Of a stretch of DNA of 64,000 nt, positions 26,931 to 34,863 are shown piece after piece. Within the stretch, counting starts at the first letter, position 1. Every line of letters starts with the position of its first letter. The stretch covers positions 558,001 to 622,000 of the forward strand of contig NZ_HF545616.1 of assembly GCF_000723465.1 (NCBI RefSeq). Reading direction: 5' to 3'. The position numbers were made by a program, and so were the translations under genes. The notes beneath the pieces are model-generated. The model was not told where the DNA came from. It ran no database searches and saw nothing but the letters and a program-made list of their open reading frames with translations. Source of the stretch: Ruminococcus bicirculans (ex Wegman et al. 2014) (lineage in GTDB: Bacteria > Bacillota > Clostridia > Oscillospirales > Ruminococcaceae).

Positions 26931-26961
26931 TTGACTTGGAGTTAACTCCAGGTGGTAAAAT
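26931..26961 (+). promoter_or_regulatory. MerR-type promoter with operator in a 19-bp spacer
   Basis: -35 TTGACT (26931-26936), 19-bp spacer, -10 TAAAAT (26956-26961). A perfect 14-bp dyad TGGAGTTAACTCCA lies in the spacer. A long spacer with a central dyad is the classic MerR activator target. A merR gene is the second gene of this transcript, so self-control is expected. Confidence 0.85.
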
Positions 26962-26996
26962 GTAATCAATAAATAAAACACTAGGAGGTAATTATC

Positions 26997-27719
26997 ATGG
27001 CAGTAAAACAGACAGCAGGCAGAAATAGTCTTGGCGACCTTGCACCTAAATTCGCAGAGCTTAATGATGACGTTCTTTTCGGCGAGGTATGGTCAAGAGA
27101 GGACAAGCTCTCACTGAGAGACCGTTGTATCGTTACGGTAACAGCTCTTATGGCAAAGGGCATTACAGACAATTCTATTAAATATCATATAGAGAATGCT
27201 AAAAATCACGGAGTAACAAAGACAGAAATGGTGGAGATCATCACTCACGCCGCATTTTATGTTGGCTGGCCTAACGCTTGGGCTGTCTTTCCAATGGTAA
27301 GGGAAGTGTATGCTGAGGAAAAGAACGGTTGCTCAGACTCGCTTTTTGGTCTTGGCGAGCCAAATGTGAACTTTGCTCAGTATTTTATCGGTAACAGCTA
27401 TCTTAAACCGCTGAATGTCAAGGGCGTAGGCGTTTTCAACGTTACCTTTGAGCCAAAGTGCAGAAATAACTGGCATATCCACCACAAGGGCGGACAGATA
27501 CTTCTTTGTACAGATGGCGAGGGCTGGTATCAGGAATGGGGTCAGCCTGCAAGAAAGCTACACCCAGGAGATGTTGTTTACATCGCCCCTGAGGTAAAGC
27601 ATTGGCACGGTGCAACAAAGGACGAGTGGTTCACGCACGTTGCTCTTGAGATACCTGCCGGGGGTGCATCGAACGAGTGGTGCGAGCCTGTTTCAGACGA
27701 GCAGTATAATGCACTTTAA
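26997..27719 (+). CDS. Carboxymuconolactone decarboxylase/cupin fusion protein
   Basis: 240 residues. The N-terminal half (about 1-110) is AhpD/carboxymuconolactone-decarboxylase-like ('SLRDRCIVTVTALMAKG', 'HITHAAFYVGWPNAW' type region). The C-terminal half (about 125-230) is a cupin with metal-binding 'WHIHHKGGQILLCTDGEG' and 'PGDVVYIAPEVKHWHG'. A strong AGGAGG precedes the ATG. The AhpD active-site CxxC is absent in the first half, so peroxidase chemistry is unlikely; the family often acts as decarboxylases or isomerases. It is under a MerR promoter, so it probably answers a small toxic or redox-active molecule. Confidence 0.88.
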   Translation: MAVKQTAGRNSLGDLAPKFAELNDDVLFGEVWSREDKLSLRDRCIVTVTALMAKGITDNSIKYHIENAKNHGVTKTEMVEIITHAAFYVGWPNAWAVFPMVREVYAEEKNGCSDSLFGLGEPNVNFAQYFIGNSYLKPLNVKGVGVFNVTFEPKCRNNWHIHHKGGQILLCTDGEGWYQEWGQPARKLHPGDVVYIAPEVKHWHGATKDEWFTHVALEIPAGGASNEWCEPVSDEQYNAL

Positions 27720-27734
27720 TAGAGAGGTAAAGCT

Positions 27735-28100
27735 ATGACTATTTCTGAAGTTAGTGAGAAATACGGGCTTACACCCGATACACTGAGATACTATGAGCGT
27801 ATAGGACTTATTCCGCCTGTGCCAAGAACGAAAAGCGGTCTTAGGGACTATGATGAAAGCTCATGCAATTGGATAGAGTTCATAAAGTGCATGAGAGGCG
27901 CAGGTCTGCAAATAGAAGCCCTTATCGAGTATGTTGCTTTGTATCAGCAGGGCGACAGCACTATCGAGGCAAGAAAAAATCTGCTTATCGAGCAGAGAAA
28001 AGATCTCCTTGAAAAGCAGACTGAGATAGCTGCGACTATCGACAGACTCAACTATAAGATAGACAATTACGAAAAGATATGCGCTAAGGTCATAAAGTGA
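27735..28100 (+). CDS. MerR-family regulator
   Basis: 121 residues. Winged HTH: 'TISEVSEKYGLTPDTLRYYE', 'RIGLIPPVPRTKSGLRDY'. The C-terminal helix is a long coiled coil for dimerisation. It has no Cys cluster for metals, and resembles the MerR subgroup next to aldo-keto reductases and carboxymuconolactone decarboxylases. It lies 15 bp after the fusion gene, transcribed from the 26931 promoter. Confidence 0.92.
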   Translation: MTISEVSEKYGLTPDTLRYYERIGLIPPVPRTKSGLRDYDESSCNWIEFIKCMRGAGLQIEALIEYVALYQQGDSTIEARKNLLIEQRKDLLEKQTEIAATIDRLNYKIDNYEKICAKVIK

Positions 28101-28118
28101 CGGATAAGGTCTTGTTAC

Positions 28119-28150
28119 AAAGGACGGCAGTAAAATGCCGTCCTTTTTTT
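28119..28150 (+). terminator. Terminator of the cupin-merR operon
   Basis: An 11-bp stem (AAAGGACGGCA arm) with a 6-nt loop and a T7 tail, 19 bp after the merR stop. Confidence 0.9.
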
Positions 28151-28172
28151 GCAAAACTTGCTCTTTTCTGCT

Positions 28173-28200
28173 TTGATTTTTAACAATTTTATGCTATAAT
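28173..28200 (+). promoter_or_regulatory. Sigma-A promoter for the 318-residue membrane protein
   Basis: TTGATT (28173-28178), 16 bp, TATAAT (28195-28200), about 140 bp before the gene. A short inverted repeat (GATTC/GAATC, near 28220) lies downstream. Confidence 0.55.
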
Positions 28201-28341
28201 AAAACATAAATAATATGATTCTCTAGGAATCGTGGAAACATTCACTTAACATTATAATAGAATAAAAACGAAGGATATGGAAAATGCTGATGTGGAAAAT
28301 AATAGCAGTGACAAAGAAACAGAGAAACAGGAGGAATGTAT

Positions 28342-29298
28342 ATGACTTATAAAAAGAATGTTTCAAAAATGGTGATTGCCATCGTTTGTGTCATTTTGTT
28401 TGCTATGACTGCGTTTTATTGTGTGCCGAGATTCTCTTTGCTTTCGTCGAATGCAGTGTCAGCAACGGTTGTGGATGCGGACAAGCATGGGACTGGCGGT
28501 TATGCAGTATTAAAGGTAGATGGAGCCAGAGAGGATGGAGGAACGATATTTTTCCATTATTATTATCCCGGAAACAAGTCTCATCTAAAACCAGATGAAA
28601 GTGTGTTGGTAAGTGGTAACATCGAGTTTATGGATGAATCGACAAAACAGGGTGTGAACGCAGACTTGGTTATCGGAACAAGGATGCCGGTACTTATATG
28701 TTTGATTTTATCCTTGCTGGGGGTGTTTGGTGCAATATGCCTGTTACCATCTGCAATTCGCAATTTCCATAATAAACCGTGGAGTAGTGATGAGGAGATA
28801 GCCACTAGGAACAAATTGGTGAATGCATTTTATACGGCTGAGATCTTAGCACTTGTAGTTGCTTTGATTTTCTTTGTGGCTGGTATGACGCAAGTGGTTG
28901 GATATGCCTGTGAGAAAAATCATACAACAGGAAATGTAACATATCAAAATTCTCGACAGAGCTCCCAGCATGTCAAGGTACATAGCGGAAACGGTGTCAG
29001 AAATTACAAATCACATTATGGGAAAGGCATCCGGCCAACCTATACGGTGTTGCAGATCAAGGCGAATTCGCCGGTCAATGGCACCGATGTGTTCTGGTAC
29101 GAGGGAAATTGCATTATTCTGGGTAGCAAGAACGTTTATATAGGTTATAATGATGATTCTATGTCAGTCTTATCACAGTTTGAACTAGTAATGACGATCA
29201 TAAGCGGTATGTTTTTATTAGTTCATGCAGTTTCTGCAATGTTGATCAGCAAGAAAAATCCATATGGAGGGAAATTTTTCTGGTTCTTTAAATTTTGA
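28342..29298 (+). CDS. Orphan membrane protein, 318 residues
   Basis: Two ATG codons are in frame; the second (28342) was chosen because AGGAGG lies 7 nt before it but only 1 nt before the first. Four hydrophobic segments are seen (about 10-30, 115-135, 160-185 and 280-305). An outside region after residue 30 has a DUF3592-like pattern ('FHYYYPGNKSHLKPDESV'). Codon use and AT content differ from neighbours. It stands alone with its own promoter. A 22-codon frame (28277-28345) overlaps the start as ATGA and may be a coupled leader. Function unknown; horizontal arrival is plausible. Confidence 0.7.
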   Translation: MTYKKNVSKMVIAIVCVILFAMTAFYCVPRFSLLSSNAVSATVVDADKHGTGGYAVLKVDGAREDGGTIFFHYYYPGNKSHLKPDESVLVSGNIEFMDESTKQGVNADLVIGTRMPVLICLILSLLGVFGAICLLPSAIRNFHNKPWSSDEEIATRNKLVNAFYTAEILALVVALIFFVAGMTQVVGYACEKNHTTGNVTYQNSRQSSQHVKVHSGNGVRNYKSHYGKGIRPTYTVLQIKANSPVNGTDVFWYEGNCIILGSKNVYIGYNDDSMSVLSQFELVMTIISGMFLLVHAVSAMLISKKNPYGGKFFWFFKF

Positions 29299-29605
29299 CA
29301 AGCTCTTTCAGGAGTTGTTTTATATAATTTCACTTAAAATATTTGAGAGAAATGTATAAAGCTATATTGACAATAGCATTTCTCGTTATGACCTATGAAA
29401 TATCCATAGTATTTATTGCGATCGTTAAGACTTCAATTTATTTTTGATAAAATGCCTCTTTTCAAATTACTATTGAGTGTGCTATGATCGATCATAGTGC
29501 AATACGCTCCTTCTTTCATTTTTTTATTTGCCTTTTGTTGCTTAAATGCGCTATTTTTTTCAACATTTTATTGTTGATTTTGGGGAAAGTTAAGCCTCGC
29601 CTGCG
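29299..29605. other. 307-bp AT-rich intergenic stretch
   Basis: No gene was found in either strand. It holds an inverted repeat GAGAAATG/CATTTCTC (near 29345-29380) and a perfect 16-bp palindrome CTATGATCGATCATAG (29482-29497) upstream of the glycan operon promoter. Confidence 0.6.
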
Positions 29606-29634
29606 TTGACAAACAGCGGTTTTAATGGTATAAT
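29606..29634 (+). promoter_or_regulatory. Sigma-A promoter of the glycan synthesis/export operon
   Basis: TTGACA (29606-29611), 17 bp, TATAAT (29629-29634), perfect hexamers. About 60 bp before the first gene. Confidence 0.85.
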
Positions 29635-29693
29635 GGAATAGCTTACAGATTTGTGGGGATAATTTTGACAGAATGAAAAAAGGACGGTGCGCT

Positions 29694-30530
29694 ATGGTAG
29701 TGAAAAATGTGGAGTTGCCTGAATACAGCGTGCTTATGTCTGTTTATGCAGGAGAGAAGCCTGAACATCTCAGGGCAAGTATCGAGAGTATGCTGTCACA
29801 GACCTATGTGACGAACGATTTTGTGCTTGTGTGCGATGGAAAGCTCACAAAAGAGCTTGACGAGGTCGTAGACTACTATGAGGAGAATTACGAGTGCTTT
29901 CACCCCATAAGGCTCAAGGAGAATGTTGGCACAGGAAGATGCGCCAATAGAGGTATAGACGCCTGCAAAAATGAGTATATAGTCAAAATGGACTCTGACG
30001 ATATCGCTAAGCCTGACCGCTGTGAAAGGTCGCTTTATGCTATGGCGAAGCACCCTGAGATAGATATGCTTGGGGCTTATATAGACGAGTTCGACAGTCA
30101 GACGGGCGAAGTGATAGCCACAAAGAAAACGCCACTGACCAATAAAGAGATACACAAATATGCAAGGCGGAGAAATCCGTTCAATAATCAGACCCTTGTT
30201 TATAAGAAATCCCGTGCTTTGAGCGTGGGAGGTTACAGCAATATAAAACGCTGTGAGGACTATGAGTTCGTGGTGAAAATGCTTGCGGACGGCGCAAGGG
30301 GAATAAATCTTGACAAAACGCTTGTGATGTACAGAGTTACGGCGAACAATTATGAGAGAAGAAGAAACTGGGCGAACACAAAGTCCTTTGTGAATGTCAG
30401 GTGGAAGATATTCCGTATGGGATATTCAAATCTGTGGGACTTTATTGTTCCATGCACTTTTCAGTTTTTCATTTTCATAATGCCGAAATCGCTGACAGGC
30501 AAGATATATAAGAGGTTTCTTAGGAGATAA
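29694..30530 (+). CDS. Family 2 glycosyltransferase
   Basis: 278 residues. GT-A fold motifs: 'EYSVLMSVYAGEKPEHLRAS' start, 'IVKMDSDDIAKPDR' with the DxD metal site, 'NPFNNQTLVYKKS' and 'YEFVVKMLADGARG'. The C-terminus is hydrophobic (about 245-265). The ATG at 29694 was preferred for its AAAGGAC upstream, but an ATG at 29673 is possible. It is the first gene of a four-gene set with TagF-, TagG- and TagH-like products, so it probably builds the exported glycan on the inner membrane. Confidence 0.9.
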   Translation: MVVKNVELPEYSVLMSVYAGEKPEHLRASIESMLSQTYVTNDFVLVCDGKLTKELDEVVDYYEENYECFHPIRLKENVGTGRCANRGIDACKNEYIVKMDSDDIAKPDRCERSLYAMAKHPEIDMLGAYIDEFDSQTGEVIATKKTPLTNKEIHKYARRRNPFNNQTLVYKKSRALSVGGYSNIKRCEDYEFVVKMLADGARGINLDKTLVMYRVTANNYERRRNWANTKSFVNVRWKIFRMGYSNLWDFIVPCTFQFFIFIMPKSLTGKIYKRFLRR

Positions 30531-31654
30531 TGGAGAGCCGCAAACGTATAATAAGACAGCACATAAAATCAGCACTGCAAAAAACGCTTTTGCCGCTGTG
30601 CTACAAGCTGTCAAAGAAAAAGGATATAGACAAAAAGCTCGTTATCCTTGCAGACCTTAACAGCGTTTCTACTCCTGAGAGCATGGAGCTTATAAAAGCG
30701 GAGCTTCAAAGCCGTGGCTATAAGGTCAGGGAGATGTACTGCGACCTTTCAAGCTGTGGAATGGTCTCGGGGCTTAAATATATGATGAGCTTTATGAAAG
30801 CTTACGCAAATGCAAGGGCTGTGTTCATATGCAACTATTTTGTGCCTGTGACTTCCTGCAAAAAGCGTGAGGAAACGACAGTGGTTCAGCTTTGGCATTC
30901 CTGCGGAGCATTGAAAAAGTTCGGCTATGACAGCGAGGAGGATATATCTTCCCATTTCAAAGGCTCTGTTACAAGAAATTTTGACCTTATCACTGTGAGC
31001 AGTAAAGAGTGCGTAAAGGCTTTTGTGTCTGCGTTCAGGCTGAAAGAAGATATCGTAAAGCCCCTTGGCGTCAGCCGTACGGACGTGTTCTTTGATGAAA
31101 GCTACAACGTGCAGTGCAGACGTGAGTTCTTTGAGAGATATCCCGACTACAAGGGCAAGAAGATAGTGCTTTATGCGCCGACGTTCAGGGGGAATGCTTT
31201 GGATTGTCATTGCGTGGGCGAGGAGTATGCCGCAGAGCTTGAAAAAAAGCTTGGGGAGGCTTGGAAAGTCATTATAAAAATGCACCCCAGACTTCACAGC
31301 GGGCTGACTAACTGCGATATTGCTACAAACAGGCTCATGCCTGTGGCAGACGTGCTTGTGACGGACTATTCGTCGCTTGTGTTCGAGTATGCACTGTATA
31401 AAAAGCCGTGGGTGATATTTGCCCCTGATATTGAGAGCTACAGCAAGGGCAGGAGCTTTTATCTTGATTATAAAACAGATATGCCTGCGCCTTTGGTGAC
31501 GGAGGGAGAGAAGCTTGCACAGGCTGTGCTTGACAGTGAAAAGAGCTTTGACCATGAGGGCGTGGAGCGTTTCACGGAAAAATATATGTCTGCCTGCGAC
31601 GGCAGGTCAACGGAAAGAATAATCGACAGCGCTTTGGAAAAAGAGCGTTTTTGA
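30530..31654 (+). CDS. CDP-glycerol glycerophosphotransferase (TagB/TagF family)
   Basis: 374 residues. C-terminal motifs of the family: 'VVQLWHSCGALKKFGYDS', 'LGVSRTDVFFDE', 'KIVLYAPTFRGN', 'VIIKMHPRLHSG' and 'VLVTDYSSLVFEYALYKKPW'. Such enzymes transfer glycerol- or ribitol-phosphate from CDP donors to a lipid-linked acceptor. It is shorter than polymerases like B. subtilis TagF (over 700 residues) and matches the primase-like TagB or a substituent transferase. The ATG shares a base with the stop of the upstream gene (TAATG). Confidence 0.9.
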   Translation: MESRKRIIRQHIKSALQKTLLPLCYKLSKKKDIDKKLVILADLNSVSTPESMELIKAELQSRGYKVREMYCDLSSCGMVSGLKYMMSFMKAYANARAVFICNYFVPVTSCKKREETTVVQLWHSCGALKKFGYDSEEDISSHFKGSVTRNFDLITVSSKECVKAFVSAFRLKEDIVKPLGVSRTDVFFDESYNVQCRREFFERYPDYKGKKIVLYAPTFRGNALDCHCVGEEYAAELEKKLGEAWKVIIKMHPRLHSGLTNCDIATNRLMPVADVLVTDYSSLVFEYALYKKPWVIFAPDIESYSKGRSFYLDYKTDMPAPLVTEGEKLAQAVLDSEKSFDHEGVERFTEKYMSACDGRSTERIIDSALEKERF

Positions 31655-31659
31655 CGGAG

Positions 31660-32514
31660 ATGATAAAAATAGAAGGAAAAAAGTTTGATTGGTTCGGGCT
31701 TACCCAGATATTGAAGGAGCATAAGGGAAAGCTCAGACAGATAAGAATGTTGTCGGTGAACGAGCTGAAAAAGAAGTATAAGGGCGCAGCGTTAGGTCCG
31801 ATTTGGGCGCTTATCAAGCCGACCTTTACCCTGTTTATACTGTGGTTTGCATTTGAGATAGGTCTAAAAAGAAACGGTGGAGTGCATTTCATTAACGGAA
31901 AGTATACTCAGTTCGTTTTCATGCTCACCGGCTATGTGCCATGGTTTTATATTTCAGAATGTATCGTTGGAGGATCGAGGTCAATAAGAAGCAACAAGCA
32001 GTTTGTAACAAAGCTGTCCTTCCCTGTTTCAAATATCATGACCTTTACCTCACTTTCGGGACTTTATATCCACATTTTGCTGTGTGCTATAATGTATGTG
32101 GTGTTGCTGTGTCTGGGCTTTGGACCGAGTATTTACAATCTTCAGTTTATTTATTATGCGCTGATGATGTATTTTTTCTTCCTTGTGCTTTCGTGGATGA
32201 CTGCTCCTCTCAGTGCGTTCAGCAAGGATTTTGAAAATCTTATAAACTCTGTTATAACAGGACTTTTCTGGCTTTCAGGTATATTCTGGAACACATATGA
32301 TATCTCGCCTTTGTGGCTGAGAAAGCTCATGTATTTCAACCCTATAAACTATTTTGTAAACGGCTATAGAAAGAGCTTTCTTACAGACACGTTTATTTTT
32401 GATTCTAACTATACCACCGAAACTATAGTGTTCTATGCGGAGTTTATCTTTATGATATTCCTCGGAGCGCACACCTATAAGAAGTTCAGGAAGATACTTC
32501 CTGACGTTCTGTAA
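31660..32514 (+). CDS. tagG: Polysaccharide/teichoic acid ABC export permease (TagG-like)
   Basis: 284 residues. Six membrane helices, with 'KKYKGAALGPIWALIKP' before the first helix, the ABC-2 family signature of this group. An ATG at 31660 was chosen; a TTG at 31651 that overlaps the upstream stop by 4 bp is a real alternative, and neither has a well-placed RBS. Together with the next gene it would flip a lipid-linked glycan across the membrane. Confidence 0.88.
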   Translation: MIKIEGKKFDWFGLTQILKEHKGKLRQIRMLSVNELKKKYKGAALGPIWALIKPTFTLFILWFAFEIGLKRNGGVHFINGKYTQFVFMLTGYVPWFYISECIVGGSRSIRSNKQFVTKLSFPVSNIMTFTSLSGLYIHILLCAIMYVVLLCLGFGPSIYNLQFIYYALMMYFFFLVLSWMTAPLSAFSKDFENLINSVITGLFWLSGIFWNTYDISPLWLRKLMYFNPINYFVNGYRKSFLTDTFIFDSNYTTETIVFYAEFIFMIFLGAHTYKKFRKILPDVL

Positions 32515-32541
32515 CAAAGGCTGAAAGGAACTGACTTTTAA

Positions 32542-33276
32542 ATGGAAAATCAAGCGACTGAGCCAATTATTGAATTTTTGGACGTAAAAAAAGAATACTT
32601 TTTATATAAAAACGAAAAGGCACGCTTTAAGGCTATTTTCACAAAAAACAGGGGAGTAAAGAAGCACCCTGCCCTTAAAGGCGTGAGCTTCAAGATATAC
32701 CCAGGCGAGTCTGTGGGAATTATCGGAAAGAACGGTGCGGGAAAATCGACCATTCTGAAAATGATAACAGGCGTAAGCTTTCCAAACAGCGGCACTATCA
32801 CTGTAAGAGGAAAGGTTGCCGCATTGCTTGAGCTTACAGCAGGCTTTTCACTGGATATGACGGGTATGGAAAATATCTATCTAAAGGGCTATCTACTTGG
32901 TCTTAATGACGATCAGATAAAGGAGATAGAGCAGGATATAATTGATTTTGCAGATCTTGGAGAGTATATCGACCAACCTGTAAGAACATATTCAAGCGGA
33001 ATGAAAATGCGTCTTGGCTTTGCTATCAATATAAATATCAAGCCTGATATCCTCGTTGTTGACGAGGCATTGAGCGTTGGCGACGCAGACTTTCAGAAGA
33101 AGTGCCGTGACAAGATAAATGATGTTATCGCCACTGGTGTAACGGTACTGTTCGTTTCCCACTCACGCAAGGCTATCGAGGAAACTTGCACAAGGGCGAT
33201 ATTCCTAAAAGACGGCAAGGTGCAGGTGGACGGCACTGTTGAGGAAGCCTTTGACGCTTACGATAAGAAAAAATGA
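32542..33276 (+). CDS. tagH: Polysaccharide/teichoic acid ABC export ATPase (TagH-like)
   Basis: 244 residues. Walker A 'GIIGKNGAGKSTILKMI', signature 'TYSSGMKMRLGFAI' and Walker B 'PDILVVDEALSVGD'. It ends soon after the NBD, so it lacks the carbohydrate-binding C-terminal domain of Wzt-type ATPases. An AAGGA lies 12 nt before the ATG. Final gene of the set; a terminator follows. Confidence 0.92.
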   Translation: MENQATEPIIEFLDVKKEYFLYKNEKARFKAIFTKNRGVKKHPALKGVSFKIYPGESVGIIGKNGAGKSTILKMITGVSFPNSGTITVRGKVAALLELTAGFSLDMTGMENIYLKGYLLGLNDDQIKEIEQDIIDFADLGEYIDQPVRTYSSGMKMRLGFAININIKPDILVVDEALSVGDADFQKKCRDKINDVIATGVTVLFVSHSRKAIEETCTRAIFLKDGKVQVDGTVEEAFDAYDKKK

Positions 33277-33281
33277 TCATG

Positions 33282-33314
33282 AAAGCTTTTCGTTCTTTGA
33301 CGGGAAGCTTTTTG
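33282..33314 (+). terminator. Terminator after tagH
   Basis: A 12-bp stem (AAAGCTTTTCGT arm, two G-U pairs) with a 6-nt loop and TTTTTG, 6 bp after the stop. Confidence 0.75.
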
Positions 33315-33397
33315 TTTACACCTGTTATAGTTGATATTTGATAAGTATATACAATTATCAATATTTAATTTTGTGTAATAAATCATAGTCAAAAAGC

Positions 33398-33426
33398 TTT
33401 ACAAAATCGCAAAAATGTGTTATAAT
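33398..33426 (+). promoter_or_regulatory. Sigma-A promoter of prmA
   Basis: TTTACA (33398-33403), 17 bp, TATAAT (33421-33426), with AAAGGAATT RBS and the ATG at 33454 closely following. Confidence 0.8.
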
Positions 33427-33453
33427 GAGATATTATCGAAAGGAATTGATATT

Positions 33454-34419
33454 ATGAATTGGGTTGAAATGGATATATATACCACAACAGAAGGAATCGA
33501 AGCAGTAACGGGAAGTCTGCTTGGAATGGGTATAAACGGCTTTGTTATCAAGGACGCAAAGGATTTTCAGGACTTTCTTGATGATAAGGACGGCAACTGG
33601 GATTATATAGATGATGACCTTATGGGTCTAAAAAACTGTGAAACTACAGTGACAGTTTATCTCCCTGAGAACGCTCAGGGTCTTGAAAATCTTGAAGCTA
33701 TGAAGCTGGAGCTTAAAGCGCTCAAAAAGCGTGACGTGAACAATGAGTTCGGCAGGCTTGAATATGAGCTTAAAAACGTCAAGGAAGAGGATTGGGCGAA
33801 CAACTGGAAACAGTATTTCAAGCCTCTTTGCGTTGGCGAAAAGCTTCTTATAAAGCCGTCATGGGAAAAGGTCGCTGAGGGTGAAAAGAGAAAGATACTG
33901 GAAATAGACCCTGCCTCATCTTTCGGCACAGGTCAGCATAACACAACCCAGCTTTGTCTGGAGCTTGTGGAGAAAAATCTCCATGAGGGCGACAGGATAC
34001 TTGACCTTGGGTGCGGAAGCGGAATACTTTCTATCGGCGCATTGCTCCTTGGTGCTGAAAGTGCAACAGCGGTGGACGTTGACGAAAATTCTGTTAAGAT
34101 AGCAAAGGAAAATGCAGAGAAAAACCATATAAGCGCAGAAAAGTATACAGCTTACTGCGGAAATATCATAGACGATAAGGCTCTGGTGGAGCAGATAGGT
34201 ACAGGCTATGACCTGCTTTGTGCAAATATCGTGGCAGATGTTCTTATAGGCATGAGCGGGATTTTCGGCGGATTTATCAAAGACGGCGGAACGCTCATAG
34301 TTTCAGGTATAATCGACCAGAGAAAAGATGAGGTGCTTGACAGGCTTAAAGCAGAGGGCTTTGAGCTTATTGAGATAAGAGAAAAAGAAGACTGGGTGGC
34401 TGCGTCATTCAGGAAATAA
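33454..34419 (+). CDS. prmA: Ribosomal protein L11 methyltransferase
   Basis: 321 residues. The N-terminal recognition domain is followed by the SAM-binding 'DLGCGSGILSIGALLLGA' and 'DLLCANIVADVL' (the family's N-I-V). 'GTGQHNTTQLCLELVE' is the PrmA/YbjZ-type region before the SAM site. It methylates L11 in the large ribosomal subunit. The start at 33454 has AAAGGAA at good spacing; an earlier start at 33415 would precede the -10 region. It is first in a short operon with the P-II-like gene. Confidence 0.95.
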   Translation: MNWVEMDIYTTTEGIEAVTGSLLGMGINGFVIKDAKDFQDFLDDKDGNWDYIDDDLMGLKNCETTVTVYLPENAQGLENLEAMKLELKALKKRDVNNEFGRLEYELKNVKEEDWANNWKQYFKPLCVGEKLLIKPSWEKVAEGEKRKILEIDPASSFGTGQHNTTQLCLELVEKNLHEGDRILDLGCGSGILSIGALLLGAESATAVDVDENSVKIAKENAEKNHISAEKYTAYCGNIIDDKALVEQIGTGYDLLCANIVADVLIGMSGIFGGFIKDGGTLIVSGIIDQRKDEVLDRLKAEGFELIEIREKEDWVAASFRK

Positions 34420-34440
34420 GAGATGAAAGGACGGATCAAA

Positions 34441-34779
34441 ATGCAGTTATTGTTTTTGGTTATCAAGAGAATCGAGTTAGTAGACGAAATCATGCGTTCG
34501 CTGGCACAGGCAGGCATAAGAGGAGGAACGGTCATTGACAGCGTGGGAATGGCGAAATCTATTTCTACAATGGATAATCTGCCTATGATCGGCGTTCTGA
34601 GATCTATTCTCAGCGGCGAGGACGCTGCACAAAAGGGCAAGACAATTTTCGTTGCCGTTGCAGACGATCAGGTAGATGTTGCAAGAAAGGCGATAACTGA
34701 TGTTACCGGCGACCTTTCACAGCCTAACGCAGGTGTGCTTTTCGGTGTGCCGATCAGCTTTGCAGAGGGCGTAAACTAA
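34441..34779 (+). CDS. P-II-like / CutA-like small regulatory protein
   Basis: 112 residues. 'LLFLVIKRIELVDEIMRSLA' and the 'GKTIFVAVAD' strand suggest a ferredoxin-like P-II fold. It lacks the uridylylated Tyr T-loop of GlnB. The ATG at 34441 was chosen over 34423 because AAAGGA lies between the two. It probably binds a small ligand; no amtB or nitrogen gene is near. 21 bp after prmA. Confidence 0.65.
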   Translation: MQLLFLVIKRIELVDEIMRSLAQAGIRGGTVIDSVGMAKSISTMDNLPMIGVLRSILSGEDAAQKGKTIFVAVADDQVDVARKAITDVTGDLSQPNAGVLFGVPISFAEGVN

Positions 34780-34794
34780 CACTTTATACAAGAT

Positions 34795-34832
34795 AAAAAG
34801 CGTTGCACTTTTCTCAGTGTAACGCTTTTTTT
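34795..34832 (+). terminator. Terminator after the P-II-like gene
   Basis: Stem AAAAAGCGTTGCAC with its complement (one G-U), 8-nt loop, T7. It also stands at the 3' end of spoIVA on the other strand. Confidence 0.88.
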
Positions 34833-34863
34833 GTGGATCAGTTTATTTTCATTTATGAAACTC

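Noticed and set aside
30749-31555. A 268-codon open frame on the minus strand
   Set aside because: It lies entirely opposite the TagB/F-family gene, which has clear motifs; the antisense frame has no RBS and no recognisable domain.
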